Notes: generated by a model not told the origin, from the sequence alone. DNA of 45,667 bases from Bacteroidales bacterium (GCA_020859755.1 JAJBVP010000189.1:1-45667), one strand, 5' to 3'. Counted from the stretch's first letter, positions 18,751 through 27,267 are shown. A program made the numbers and translations.

Positions 18751-18942
18751 TTATTCCTTGTTGAAGACGCCGTAAGTCACGGTAATGAACCTTTTGCAGC
18801 GGCGGCACTTGATTCTAAGCACGTTCACGCCAGAAGCCGCTTTTTCCACGTCCACCAGCTTCTGTCCGCATACCGGGCAGTTTACCATGTGGGTGCTGGC
18901 GCCGTTCTGCCTAAAGTCCTCTCTCGCTTCTATGTTTGGCAT
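18751..18942 (-). CDS. Com-like zinc ribbon protein
   Basis: 63 aa with two cysteine pairs, C22-P-V-C25 and C46-R-R-C49, and a segment LRIKCRRCKRFITV that closely follows the pattern of phage Mu Com (IEIRCPRCKRHIIM). Mu Com is a small zinc protein that binds the mom mRNA and lets it be translated. A shorter start at Met19 (MVNCPVCGQKL) would match Mu Com length better. No mom gene is recognised in the window, so the target RNA is unknown. It is expressed divergently from portal, and its own terminator separates it from the structural operon. Confidence 0.6.
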   Translation of the reverse strand: MPNIEAREDFRQNGASTHMVNCPVCGQKLVDVEKAASGVNVLRIKCRRCKRFITVTYGVFNKE

Positions 18943-18961
18943 CTGTTTGCGATTTCTACCG

Positions 18962-18969
18962 CAAAAGTA
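18962..18969 (-). promoter_or_regulatory. Bacteroidetes-type -7 box upstream of the Com-like gene
   Basis: On the minus strand the sequence reads TACTTTTG, matching the TAnnTTTG consensus, 20 bp before the Com-like start. No clear TTTG -33 box is seen at the expected distance. Confidence 0.45.
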
Positions 18970-19034
18970 ATAAATAATTTCATAACTTTTTGCGATTTAA
19001 GCCGAAAAATGCAAAAATGAGCAAAATTTTTCCG

Positions 19035-19042
19035 TAATTTTG
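19035..19042 (+). promoter_or_regulatory. Bacteroidetes-type -7 box upstream of portal/terminase
   Basis: TAATTTTG matches the TAnnTTTG consensus and lies 20 bp before the portal ATG at 19062. The surrounding 100 bp are AT-rich with recurring TTGCGATT and GCAAAA words, possibly operator elements shared by the divergent promoters. Confidence 0.55.
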
Positions 19043-19061
19043 CGTCAAAATACTCAATATC

Positions 19062-20570
19062 ATGGTAAAAGACCTCCTTACAAAGCGACCTTTCGCGCGA
19101 ATACAGCCTACGATGCACTTCCTTGGCGCTCTCACCACAGACCCGTCAAAGGCCAAGGCGCCAATGGAGCAGTCGCAGTGGCAGATACTCACGCAAAGCG
19201 ACTTCCTGCGCGAATATTATCCGTCAGGGCACCGAATCCACGACCCTGAATACTATCCCGACCTCATCAAGGTTGACGACAAAGGGAAGTTCTACAAGCA
19301 AAAGATTTTCCGCGTGGCGATACCTTTCCAGCAGATTATCGTCATTCAGCGATTGGTGCATCTGTGCGGCAATGACATCGCATTCGAGCTCACCGACACC
19401 AAAGCCGACAGCAAGAGCGATGACCTGTTTCTTGAATTTCAGCAAGGGTGGCTCGACCATCAGATGGAAATAGCGTTTTACGATTTCGTGAAGTCTATAC
19501 TCGTCACAGGCGACGGTGCGGTTGCGTTCTTCATGCACGATGGCAAAGTCCGCACCCGCGCGCTGTCTTTCCTCAACGGCGACACGCTTTATCCGCATTA
19601 CGATTCAGTCACAGGAGAACTCTCAGCGTTCGCCCGCAAATTCTCGGATTATGATGAGAAAGGCGAGGAAGTGACAACGTGGGTGGAAGTCTGGGATAAA
19701 GACTGCTTCTATCAGTACCGCCAAAGCAAGCAGGGATTCAAAGGCGCGGTCAACGCTGTCAAAGACTTCTTCGGCCTTGACGGATACACGCTCGTCAGCA
19801 AGACAATGCACGGATTCGGCGAAGTGCCGGTGGCTTACTACCGCAGCGACGATGGGCCGGCGTGGGCGAGCGTGCAAGACAACATCGACCAGTACGAGGT
19901 GAACATCTCGTATCTCGCCAAAAACAACAAAGCCTACGCCTTTCCCATAATGAAGCTCAAAGGCGACAACGTGGAAATCGAGGGCGACATGTACGGCTCG
20001 GTAAAGGCGATAAAGATGGACAGCGAATCCGATGCGAGCTATCTTGAAAATCCCAATGCGTCTGAATCATTCCGACTTGAAAACGACATACTGAGAAAAT
20101 CTATATTCCTGGGTGCGTTCATCGTGGAGCCACCCGAAATCAAATCAGGCGACCTGCCAGGAGTAGCGATTAAGCTAATCTATTCTCCCAGCCTTGAAAT
20201 AGCCACTACCGAGGCTAAGAATCTCGCAAAGCCGCTCGACGCGATGAAAAGGCTGTTCCTCAAAGGCTACGGCATTGAGACCGCGAAAGTCAGCCGTTTC
20301 TCGCAATTGAAGATATTCGCGTTCATCAAGCCTTACATTCACCAGAACGCCGCCGAGCTTGTTAGCAACCTTGTAGCCGCCGTGAACTCGCAGATTCTCT
20401 CAAAGCAGTCAGCGTCGGAGCTTACAGGCTACGACAAGAACTGCGAGTGGGACAGAATCATGAAAGAGATGAAAGAAGAGCAGTCTATGGATATTCTCTA
20501 CCAAGGCGCGATTATCGACAAGCAAGCCCAAGCCAACAGCGAAACCGATGCCAAGAGCGAAGAAAACTGA
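19062..20570 (+). CDS. Portal protein
   Basis: 502 aa, the usual portal length. The N-terminal third fits SPP1/HK97-type portals. A long helix rich in acidic residues ends the protein (DRIMKEMKEEQSMDILYQGA), and the central QIIVIQRLVHLCGNDIAFEL and LKIFAFIKPYIHQNAAELV segments are typical of the wing and stem region. Portal forms the dodecameric DNA channel at one capsid vertex. Its 3' end overlaps the start of the terminase gene by 23 bp, and this pairing strongly supports the call. The order is portal then terminase, the reverse of the commonest arrangement. Confidence 0.75.
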   Translation: MVKDLLTKRPFARIQPTMHFLGALTTDPSKAKAPMEQSQWQILTQSDFLREYYPSGHRIHDPEYYPDLIKVDDKGKFYKQKIFRVAIPFQQIIVIQRLVHLCGNDIAFELTDTKADSKSDDLFLEFQQGWLDHQMEIAFYDFVKSILVTGDGAVAFFMHDGKVRTRALSFLNGDTLYPHYDSVTGELSAFARKFSDYDEKGEEVTTWVEVWDKDCFYQYRQSKQGFKGAVNAVKDFFGLDGYTLVSKTMHGFGEVPVAYYRSDDGPAWASVQDNIDQYEVNISYLAKNNKAYAFPIMKLKGDNVEIEGDMYGSVKAIKMDSESDASYLENPNASESFRLENDILRKSIFLGAFIVEPPEIKSGDLPGVAIKLIYSPSLEIATTEAKNLAKPLDAMKRLFLKGYGIETAKVSRFSQLKIFAFIKPYIHQNAAELVSNLVAAVNSQILSKQSASELTGYDKNCEWDRIMKEMKEEQSMDILYQGAIIDKQAQANSETDAKSEEN

Positions 20571-22164
20571 ACTGCCGCCAGAATCCGAGAATCCCAACGT
20601 AGTGCTTGACAATGAGACAATCGAGCGTTACAGAGAGGAAAACCTGCCTACGCGCATAATAGCGCAGAAAGGCGGGCAGGAAAAGATTCTGTCATCTTGC
20701 GCCGATGTGATTATCGGCGGTGGCTGCCGTGGAGGAGCGAAGACTTTCACTTTGCTCATGGAGGCTCTTTACGACATCTACAATCCCAATTTCAAGGCTG
20801 TGCTATTGCGCCATGAGATAGAGGATTTGTCGGACATGGTGGAGACATCTGACATTCTCTACCACGACTTCGGCGAGTACAACCGCTCAAAGAGCGACAT
20901 GCGATGGAACTTCTACACAGGTGGATTCCTGAAATTCTCATACCACGCCGACAGCATCGAGGACTTCAAAAAGCGATTCCAAGGCAAGCAGTTTTCATAC
21001 ATCGGCGTGGACGAAATCACGCACATGGAGTTTGAGAAGTTCAAGTATTTGCTCTCCACAAACCGAAACGCCTACGGCATACGCAACAGATTCATCGGCA
21101 CATGCAATCCTGACCCTGATTCGTGGGTAGCGAAATTCATAGACTGGTGGATTGGCGAGGACGGATTGCCGATTCCTGAGCGCGACGGAGTGGTGCGGTA
21201 TTTCTTCAACCCATCCGATGACGCTGGCGACATAATCTGGGGCGATACCCGCCAAGAAGTCTATGAGCAGTGCCGCGACATAATCGACCCTCTGTACGAG
21301 AAGAACTACAAGAGCGTGCGCGAACTTGCCAACGTGTCGCCAGCGCGAATGTTCGTCAAGTCGGCGACTTTCATAGAAGCCAAGTTGCGCGACAACAAGA
21401 AGCTCTTGCTTTCAGACCCAGGCTATCTTGCCAACCTCGCAAACCAGAGCGAGGAAATGCGAGCGCGAGACTTGGACGGAAACTGGAAATTCCGCTCGGT
21501 GGGCGACGATATGATAAAGTTGCTGCACATGGAGAATTTCTACCAAAACGCCGAGCAGACAGCCGACGGAGTAAGGCGAGTGTCGCTTGATGCGGCTTTC
21601 GAGGGTGGCGACAGCCTTGTGATGATTCTGTGGATAGGCTGGCACATCAAAGACGTGTTCGTGTGCAGATTGGATTCAAAGTCAACCGTAAACGCCGTAA
21701 AGGCGAAACTTCAAGAATGGGGAGTGCAGGAGGAAAATTTCACCTATGACCTCAACGGCATAGGGCAGGTGTTCAAAGGATTCTTCCCCAACGCAATCGC
21801 TTTCAACAACCGAGAAGCCGTGGCAAAGGATTTCAAGGATATCTACTCAAACCTCAAATCACAAGCCGCCTACACGTTCGCCCAGCGCATAATAAACCGC
21901 GAGATGTCGATTGAGCCGACTTTGCTCACTCGCAAATACTCTGGAAAGGGATTCTCAAACATGGCTCTGCGCGACATCCTCAACAAGGAGCGGAAGGCGA
22001 TACGCAAAGACAACAATGCCTACGACAAAGGCTGGTCGCTGATAAAAAAAGCCGACATGAAGAAGATAGTGGGTCACTCGCCCGACTACATCGAGGCTAT
22101 GCTGATGCGCTCGGTGTTCGACTTGAAGAAAAGGCGGTGTTTCCGAGGATTGGGCCTGCTGTAA
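20548..22164 (+). CDS. terL: Terminase large subunit
   Basis: 538 aa. The ATPase half has a Walker A-like loop GGGCRGGAKT at about residues 57-66 (the R-G-G-(A/K)-K-T terminase form), a Walker B strand ending IGVDEIT at about 151-158, and the coupling-type segment GIRNRFIGTCNPDP. The nuclease half begins VSLDAAFEGGDSLVMIL (first acidic residue near 346), and an RNase-H-like fold continues with a further acidic site near the end (HSPDYIEAMLM). It cuts and pumps phage DNA into the prohead through the portal encoded just upstream. Confidence 0.92.
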   Translation: MPRAKKTELPPESENPNVVLDNETIERYREENLPTRIIAQKGGQEKILSSCADVIIGGGCRGGAKTFTLLMEALYDIYNPNFKAVLLRHEIEDLSDMVETSDILYHDFGEYNRSKSDMRWNFYTGGFLKFSYHADSIEDFKKRFQGKQFSYIGVDEITHMEFEKFKYLLSTNRNAYGIRNRFIGTCNPDPDSWVAKFIDWWIGEDGLPIPERDGVVRYFFNPSDDAGDIIWGDTRQEVYEQCRDIIDPLYEKNYKSVRELANVSPARMFVKSATFIEAKLRDNKKLLLSDPGYLANLANQSEEMRARDLDGNWKFRSVGDDMIKLLHMENFYQNAEQTADGVRRVSLDAAFEGGDSLVMILWIGWHIKDVFVCRLDSKSTVNAVKAKLQEWGVQEENFTYDLNGIGQVFKGFFPNAIAFNNREAVAKDFKDIYSNLKSQAAYTFAQRIINREMSIEPTLLTRKYSGKGFSNMALRDILNKERKAIRKDNNAYDKGWSLIKKADMKKIVGHSPDYIEAMLMRSVFDLKKRRCFRGLGLL

Positions 22165-22204
22165 AGACATTTCAGTTATTCTTGTTTTTTGCTGTTGTTT
22201 CAAG

Positions 22205-22235
22205 AAAAGCCGTACTCTCGCGAGCGCGGCTTTTT
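22205..22235 (+). terminator. Terminator after terminase
   Basis: Stem aaaagccg (22205-22212) / cggctttt (22227-22234), an inner ctcgcgag palindrome, and a T-run at 22231-22235. It ends the portal-terminase transcript. On the minus strand the same hairpin is followed by CTTG, so it may stop transcription from that side as well. Confidence 0.7.
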
Positions 22236-22295
22236 GATATTAACCAAAAATAATCAATCTAAAAATGGAAAATTCTTACTTTCTCCTTGCTGGCG

Positions 22296-22327
22296 CAAAG
22301 TTACGCAAAATTCGGCTGTTAGGCAAA
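22296..22327 (-). promoter_or_regulatory. Orphan Bacteroidetes promoter pointing left, no gene downstream
   Basis: On the minus strand TTTG (22327-22324) and TAACTTTG (22303-22296) are separated by 20 bp, the consensus spacing. The only thing downstream before the terminase 3' end is the hairpin at 22205-22235, so the product would be a transcript of about 80-90 nt. Either a small RNA or a fortuitous site. Confidence 0.4.
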
Positions 22328-22330
22328 CAA

Positions 22331-22357
22331 AAAGCGCCTATCTTCACAGACAGGCGC
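22331..22357 (-). terminator. Terminator after the helicase gene
   Basis: Stem gcgcct (22334-22339) / aggcgc (22352-22357), followed on the minus strand by TTTTTG. It ends the leftward chaperone-helicase operon, about 65 bp past the helicase stop codon. Confidence 0.55.
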
Positions 22358-22420
22358 CCACAAATGCTGAAAATTAATGAAAACATTACAACTGTAATAA
22401 AGATACGACTATTTCCTTTT

Positions 22421-24136
22421 TCATATTTCCCATTCTTCCTCGCCGCGTCTGAGCAGGAGTTTCTGGTAGGTGCGCAGCGACTGGGATATTTCGGTGATGT
22501 TTTCCATTATCTCCGTAAGGTTGAATTTGGAATCGTTTTCATTCTCTTTGCGGTAGTCTTTTATCACGCCTTTGCGCACCGCAGCCTGAATCTCGTATAT
22601 CGAGAGGCCGATGTTGCGGCTCAATCCCTCGTAGCCGTAGATAATCTTGACGCCGGTGTCGGGGTCTGTTATCGGCACGGCTTTCTTTCCAAGCTCGGTC
22701 TTGCAGCTGTCGCGCCGCTCGTTTTCATTGCGGATTTCGCGGCGGCGTATGTGCATGTTGAAAGTCTCCGAGCCGTAGTAGCCAATCATGTTGCCGCTTG
22801 CGGTGCGGTTTTTGCGGTAGCCGGCCGATGCGAGAGTGCGCCCAAACACGGTCACGTTCTCAGGCTCGATGCCAGTCTGTCGGCACCACACGGAGTATTT
22901 TTTGTAAAGCCTTGAAGATTCAATCCACTTGATAGGCTCTGTCTGCGCCAAGTCCTCGAATGTGCGCGCCAGCTTATGCTCTTTCATGAATTTCAATACG
23001 CTGTCATCCTCGATTCTGTAGTCTTCGACTATCCTTTGCAACTCAGGCTCTTTTGTGAACTTGTAGCCTTGCTTTATGAATCTGTCGCGACCCTCCATTA
23101 TCCAGTTGAATATCGCCGAATACTCGCTTTTGAGCTGCTGGGAGAGCTGCGTGTTCATCTTCTCCTCTGTGATGATGCGCTCAAAGGGGAGTATGATCAG
23201 CCGCCGCGCCATTCCGTGCGAAGAATCCCTGAGCCTTGGCAGCGTGTTGCAGTTGGCGATGAAAAGCGGGATGTCGTAGGCGGTGAAGTTGTTGCCGTAT
23301 ATCTCGCGCCCCTGCACTGGCTCGCCGCTTATGAGCTGCTTTAGGGTGTCGGCTCCCTTGTCGATTGCGAACGCCCCAATCTCGGTGCAGTAGTTGAGCT
23401 TCTTGCCGTTGATTGTGGCGATGTTCTTCTTCTTGTCGTTGCCCGATATCAGCTCGCCGAGTGGCACGTTGGAAATGTTGTCTTTGCCAAGTATGCCGAA
23501 TATCGTCTCAAAGACAACCCCTTTGCCGTTCTGCCCTGGCCCGTGGAGTATCAGTATATGCTCTATCTTCGCTTGGCGGCGGTCTATGAAGATTGCGCCA
23601 AGATACTCTTGCAAGACTTTCTGCATAGTGCGGTTAGGCAATACTTCGTCAAGAAATATCTCCCAGGCGTTGGAGTACAATTGATTCGGGTCGTAGTCGT
23701 AATCCACCTCGCATACTTGAACGAGCTCTTTTGAGAAACGGCGCATCTGCTTGTGTTCCAAATCATAGACGCAGTTTCTAAAGACGATTATGTTTTTGTT
23801 TAATTTCAGCTCTTTGCTGCAAACAGCCGTGCGGCAGAGTTTTTTCGCCGCTTCAAGGCGGGTGTAGTCTCCGTCTGGCAGGTTTCTCGCCCTTAGGCAT
23901 CGGTAAACGATGTCGCCGAAGTCTTCCCATGAAATCTCTTGGTAGATGCGTCCGTTGTAATAGTACGGCTTGCCGTTGTAAAGTCCCATAGAAGATTTCT
24001 CCATGGCTTTGCGCAGGCACTCCATCATGGCGTCCATGCGCTGGTTCGAGCGCTTGTATTCGAGCGCTTTTGCCGCATCGTCGCCCATTAGGCGCGCTAT
24101 CTCGGCCACTATCCGCTCTTTGTTTCTGATTTCCAT
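22421..24136 (-). CDS. D5/P4-type superfamily 3 helicase (primase C-terminal-like)
   Basis: 571 aa. A D5_N-like N-terminal region is followed by an SF3 ATPase core with Walker A GPGQNGKGV at about residue 195-203, then GKKLNYCTEIGAF near 245, the sensor region LFIANCNTLPRLRDSSHG, and the arginine-finger stretch MARRLIILPFERI near 305-318. The last 200 residues (including an SRLYKKYSVWCRQTG segment) resemble the DNA-binding winged-helix end of P4 alpha and phage primase-helicases. No archaeo-eukaryotic primase active site is present at the N-terminus. It probably unwinds DNA at the phage origin. It starts 6 bp after the tail chaperone gene, an odd neighbour for a replication gene. Confidence 0.85.
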   Translation of the reverse strand: MEIRNKERIVAEIARLMGDDAAKALEYKRSNQRMDAMMECLRKAMEKSSMGLYNGKPYYYNGRIYQEISWEDFGDIVYRCLRARNLPDGDYTRLEAAKKLCRTAVCSKELKLNKNIIVFRNCVYDLEHKQMRRFSKELVQVCEVDYDYDPNQLYSNAWEIFLDEVLPNRTMQKVLQEYLGAIFIDRRQAKIEHILILHGPGQNGKGVVFETIFGILGKDNISNVPLGELISGNDKKKNIATINGKKLNYCTEIGAFAIDKGADTLKQLISGEPVQGREIYGNNFTAYDIPLFIANCNTLPRLRDSSHGMARRLIILPFERIITEEKMNTQLSQQLKSEYSAIFNWIMEGRDRFIKQGYKFTKEPELQRIVEDYRIEDDSVLKFMKEHKLARTFEDLAQTEPIKWIESSRLYKKYSVWCRQTGIEPENVTVFGRTLASAGYRKNRTASGNMIGYYGSETFNMHIRRREIRNENERRDSCKTELGKKAVPITDPDTGVKIIYGYEGLSRNIGLSIYEIQAAVRKGVIKDYRKENENDSKFNLTEIMENITEISQSLRTYQKLLLRRGEEEWEI

Positions 24137-24142
24137 AATCTC

Positions 24143-24472
24143 TCAGTCTTTGATTTTGGCGCTTTTGCCGCCGCCTAAGTCAACTTTCAAGCCAAGCGAC
24201 GCGAGGCTGATTTTCTTTCCCTCGCCGCCTGCGTACTTTTCTTCCCACTGCGCTTTTGCGAGGGCCAAGTCAACCGCCGACGGAGCGGAAAACTCTCTTT
24301 TCTCGCCTTTGGACTTGGTTTTGTCGCGCTTGTAGAAGTTGACAGGCACGTCAACGGCCATAAGCTCCGTCTGCGCTTTAGTCAACAGCCAGTAATATCC
24401 GTAAAGCGGAGGCGTTATCGGGATTCCGCAGATTCTGAGGGGTTCTGTGAGCCACGGCGCGCGCTTGCAGAT
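24143..24472 (-). CDS. Tail assembly chaperone, downstream (T-like) part, probably reached by frameshift
   Basis: The frame ends at 24143 and lies -1 relative to the upstream chaperone gene, overlapping its 3' end. The part that looks like protein begins near ICKRAPWLTEP and continues with KAQTELMAVDVPVNFYKR and AKAQWEEKYAGG. The motif 'A-Q-x-E-L-M-x-x-D-x-P-V-x-x-Y' followed by a helix with W-E-E is what I associate with the T half of siphovirus G/GT chaperones. No ATG, GTG or TTG sits at a sensible position before it; the first ATG would remove half of the motif. Hence translation is expected as a G-T fusion. The slip site is not identified with certainty; TGGGAAA at 24472-24478 is the nearest poly-purine run. 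Confidence 0.5.
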   Translation of the reverse strand: MCKRAPWLTEPLRICGIPITPPLYGYYWLLTKAQTELMAVDVPVNFYKRDKTKSKGEKREFSAPSAVDLALAKAQWEEKYAGGEGKKISLASLGLKVDLGGGKSAKIKD

Positions 24473-24975
24473 TTCCCAGCCTGCGCCGTAATCTGTGCGG
24501 CTCGGATAGCTTCGGCTTCCTGACGAATCATCGCCATCGTCGTATCCTTGACCTCGGTCAGCAATATGGTAGCCACGTAGTATTCCAGCGCAGGAACTTT
24601 TTTTTTGACAAGGGCCAGTATCGGGGTGAGTTCTGAATCGCTGTACTGCTTTATGTAATAATAATACCGCCACAGCAATCCCCAGAAGAATTTTATCTTC
24701 CAATAGCTGTTGAGTACAGCCGCCGCCGCGCACTTGCACGTGATTTTGTCCTCCGAAACGGACTTGTCGTTCATTACGGAGGATATTTTTCTCAAAGTTC
24801 CGCGCCTTATCCAGCCGATTTTTACGCTCTTTCCGCGCAGTTCTACTATGTCGTCGGCGTTAGACAACACGCTTTCAAGCTCGCGAACGTCTTCTTCGCT
24901 CGGCTCTGATACTCCGCCGAACTGCTCGGGCTCAATCTTGGGGTTCTGCGCTTTCTCCATCCTGATTCTCGACAT
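24415..24975 (-). CDS. Tail assembly chaperone, upstream (G-like) part
   Basis: 186 aa. An acidic start is followed by the conserved-looking core VELRGKSVKIGWIRRGTL, then WKIKFFWGLLWRYYYYIKQY, then VKKKVPALEYYVATILLTEV and a helix DTTMAMIRQEAEAI. I recognise this combination from Bacteroidales phage proteins next to tape measure genes. The G protein and its frameshifted GT form normally coat and fold the tape measure during tail assembly. Here the tape measure is about 14 kb away. The C-terminal 20 residues (ASARRGSQNPSESAESR) are low complexity and probably replaced in the fusion. Overlaps the upstream gene by 44 bp. Alternative start: ATG at 24960. Confidence 0.5.
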   Translation of the reverse strand: MSRIRMEKAQNPKIEPEQFGGVSEPSEEDVRELESVLSNADDIVELRGKSVKIGWIRRGTLRKISSVMNDKSVSEDKITCKCAAAAVLNSYWKIKFFWGLLWRYYYYIKQYSDSELTPILALVKKKVPALEYYVATILLTEVKDTTMAMIRQEAEAIRAAQITAQAGKSASARRGSQNPSESAESR

Positions 24976-25381
24976 TGGGAATTAACATCGCTTTCAAGTC
25001 CTCGATTTCCGATGCGTCGTCGCGAGCCTCGAAGTCTTCGCGCTCAATCCACCGCTGGACTAATTTTTCATACTCCGACAACATTCCCGACAGGAACTCT
25101 AAGTCGGGTACGGCTCCGCAGATTGAATAACACATCGAACACCACAGCCGCAGGAACTCTTTGTTGCGGCGCGACATCTCCATAATCCTGGGAAACATCT
25201 CGGTGTCGCAGGAATAACTCAGCTCAAAGCTCCCTGAGACGGTTTTTACTTTCAAGGCGAGCGTTTTCTTGCGCTTGCGCACAGGGTCTTCGCCTTCTAC
25301 GCGCATTACTAAGAAGTTCCCCGCCTTAGCCAGCAACACTTCCTGCGGCGCGCCTATTTTGGATTCTTTGTTTTTCTTCAT
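24932..25381 (-). CDS. Unknown protein upstream of the tail chaperone
   Basis: 149 aa from ATG at 25381 (a TTG at 25390 would add three residues). The N-terminal half is beta-rich (NFLVMRVEGEDP, LALKVKTVSGSFELSYSC), the C-terminal half helical (EFLRLWCSMCYSICG, YEKLVQRWIEREDFEARDD). It is co-transcribed with the chaperone, overlapping it by 44 bp. The 'L-A-L-K-V-x-T-x-S-G-x-F' strand pair could belong to a tail accessory protein, but I cannot name a family. First gene of the leftward operon. Confidence 0.65.
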   Translation of the reverse strand: MKKNKESKIGAPQEVLLAKAGNFLVMRVEGEDPVRKRKKTLALKVKTVSGSFELSYSCDTEMFPRIMEMSRRNKEFLRLWCSMCYSICGAVPDLEFLSGMLSEYEKLVQRWIEREDFEARDDASEIEDLKAMLIPNVENQDGESAEPQD

Positions 25382-25407
25382 GGGAAACAAGGATTGTTAA
25401 TTTTTCG

Positions 25408-25415
25408 CAAATTTA
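25408..25415 (-). promoter_or_regulatory. -7 box for the chaperone-helicase operon
   Basis: TAAATTTG on the minus strand, 27 bp before the ATG at 25381, matches TAnnTTTG. No good -33 TTTG is found at 19-21 bp, so strength is uncertain. Confidence 0.45.
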
Positions 25416-25776
25416 CGGCGAAATCGCATAAAAAGCAAGCCAGAAGCGTTAAATTTCCCCTGAAAAACGCCCGAAATCTTTCCCGCAAGGCCGCGTTTTA
25501 CCCCGAAAACAGCCTTGAAAACACCGATTTTAACAGTATTTTAACACTGCGTTAACATTTCAACGCAAACGCTTAATTCACACAACCCCAACGCTTTAGC
25601 GAAATCGCCACCCAAAATCGGTGAATACCCCAGTGTAGGGTTTTCCCGCCATTTCCCCAAAATAAGCTCTTGACAGCCAAACATCTGTGTATAGTATGTA
25701 GAGTATGGATAGTTCTTGACGAAAAATGTTTCTCCATTATATATATTATTATTTTTTACTCTTTTATATACTTTAT

Positions 25777-25803
25777 ACTATACATACTATACATACTATA
25801 CAT
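25777..25803. repeat. Three tandem copies of the 9-mer actatacat
   Basis: Exact tandem repeat at 25777-25785, 25786-25794 and 25795-25803, within an AT-rich stretch. A related word (actatacat) recurs near 25864-25872, and the inverse lies at 25687-25698. Confidence 0.6.
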
Positions 25804-26364
25804 AAAATATTATTAATAAAGAAGTTATAAAAAGAAAAACTATTCATCAAACCATACATTAACTATACATAGGCTTGAAATGTTAAATTGTGTTAAATTA
25901 GTTAAATAAAAGTTAATACTCAAAATTCAAGAAAAATATTAATTTGCAAGTTGTTGATAGATAGTAGGTTATGAAATTAATTTACCTAATTTGACAATAA
26001 ATTGAAACTAAGAAAGTAGTTGGAAAATAGAGCCAAAAAAAATAAAATAAAAATTTTGAGGAGGACTGACAATAAAAAATATATTAGCATAAAGGGGGGG
26101 GGTGGTACCCCTTTATAAGTGGTGCGATATACACCAAAAAGCGGTGCAAAAAGCGTCAAAAACACCCCAGTTTGAGCGTAATATTACATTTTGCACCCCT
26201 TAAGCGTTGAAATTGAAAGGGTACAAAATGTTAACTATGCTCCTAACTGCCAAAAAGTTAGATATTAGGTTATATTATAGGTATAATATAACATGGATTA
26301 GCCTCTGAAATGGCTTAGATATATAAACATGTCAATGTGCTAATTAATAACCAGCTATCAGTTT

Positions 26365-26889
26365 TCAAACGTCCGGTTCTATAGATTTGCAAGGGAGATA
26401 ATAATAGATTCTCTCAATTTCGTTAGAATTTTCCTTTTTCATCTGCTGCAAATCAGCCAGCTTTAACAGCACGTCTGCCCTTTCCTTTCCACTCACGTCT
26501 CTTAATATCAATTCCAACTCTTGGATTATGTCCTCTTTAGTCATGGTTCCCCTTGCTTTTTGTCTCTTGGATGTTAGGGTTTTGAGCTCTGCTTTTAGTC
26601 GGTCTATTTCCTCGGTTAAAGCTTGGGTCTTGGTGTCCGTGTCACTTCTGAGGGTTTGGATCAGCAAATTAACACCGGGCAAATCTCCGGTTAACTCCTT
26701 GATTCTCTCCTTAGCCTTCGGGGTCGTTGGATCTCGGTAAATAGCCTGTGCGGCCTCGATTGGTAGGACACCGGAGGCTACGAGTATGCAGTAATATACT
26801 GCCCGTTGATCAAGATTGTATTTCTTAACATAATCAGGGGTTATAGAAATTTTGGGGTTAGTCTTCGGTTTTGCGATTGGACGTGCCAT
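26365..26889 (-). CDS. Small terminase-like protein (tentative)
   Basis: 174 aa. The N-terminal half (YVKKYNLDQRAVYYCILVAS, then IEAAQAIYRDPTTPKAKERI) has a helix-turn-helix look, the middle is coiled coil, and the end reads KERADVLLKLADLQQMKKEN then IERIYYYLP. This layout (DNA-binding head, oligomerising coil, tail) is that of a small terminase subunit, and I recall similar proteins in Bacteroidales phages, but no search was possible. If right, it could partner the large subunit at 20548-22164 although it is 4 kb away, on the other strand, and in DNA of different character; or it could be a fragment of another phage. Confidence 0.4.
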   Translation of the reverse strand: MARPIAKPKTNPKISITPDYVKKYNLDQRAVYYCILVASGVLPIEAAQAIYRDPTTPKAKERIKELTGDLPGVNLLIQTLRSDTDTKTQALTEEIDRLKAELKTLTSKRQKARGTMTKEDIIQELELILRDVSGKERADVLLKLADLQQMKKENSNEIERIYYYLPCKSIEPDV

Positions 26890-26974
26890 GTGTGGGGTTG
26901 TTGAGGGTTAGAAGATTCAGGGGTTAAAGTGTTCCCGGTGTCTTCGTGGTCATGGTGCTGACCAGCCGGGACTA

Positions 26975-26982
26975 CAAAGTTA
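26975..26982 (-). promoter_or_regulatory. -7 box for the small terminase-like gene
   Basis: TAACTTTG on the minus strand, an exact TAnnTTTG match, 86 bp before the start at 26889. This leaves an untranslated leader of about 80 nt that contains the aggggttaaag repeat. A -33 TTTG is not evident. Confidence 0.45.
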
Positions 26983-27267
26983 CTACATTTTTTTTACATG
27001 TGCAACATGTGTGCAATTACCTAACATATAATATATGTATATACATGGGGTTAAATGCTCCTGGGGTTGGGCTGGCTTTGATGAGGGGTTAAAGCTCCCG
27101 GTGTTCCCTGTTCCTCAGCTCTGAGGGGTCGTTATATCGGGGTGTTGTTTCGCCTTATTTACCTTAAAAAATAAATATGTATTTTCGCAAAAATAGATTA
27201 ATTTAATTACATATTATTAATTATATGCTAAACTATGTTATATCGGTGAAAATAATTACATAATTAT

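Larger units (their letters stand above)
25382..26364. other. AT-rich non-coding region with repeats (possible origin or recombination junction)
   Basis: No convincing gene on either strand over about 980 bp. GC drops sharply after 25.7 kb. Contents: a -7 box at the left edge; TGTATAGTATGT at 25687-25698 and its exact inverse within 25792-25803; the tandem 9-mer actatacat; a 15-mer tagatagtaggttat at 25958 with relatives at 26259 and 30866; an 8-bp stem taaagggg/ccccttta at 26090-26115 around a G-run. The mixture of short tandem and inverted repeats in AT-rich DNA is what origins often look like, but no initiator gene is adjacent. Confidence 0.4.

Noticed and set aside
18738..18764. Plus-strand leader and short ATG frame (MKNTLIPC then stop) opposite the Com-like gene
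   Set aside because: Only eight codons; it resembles the phage's AACTCTAAAG leader but has no gene behind it, so at most a remnant.
24598..24606. Run of nine A residues (minus strand) as the chaperone slip site
   Set aside because: A -1 shift here would replace a well-conserved-looking helix (DTTMAMIRQEAEAI) by an implausible peptide, so the real junction should be downstream.
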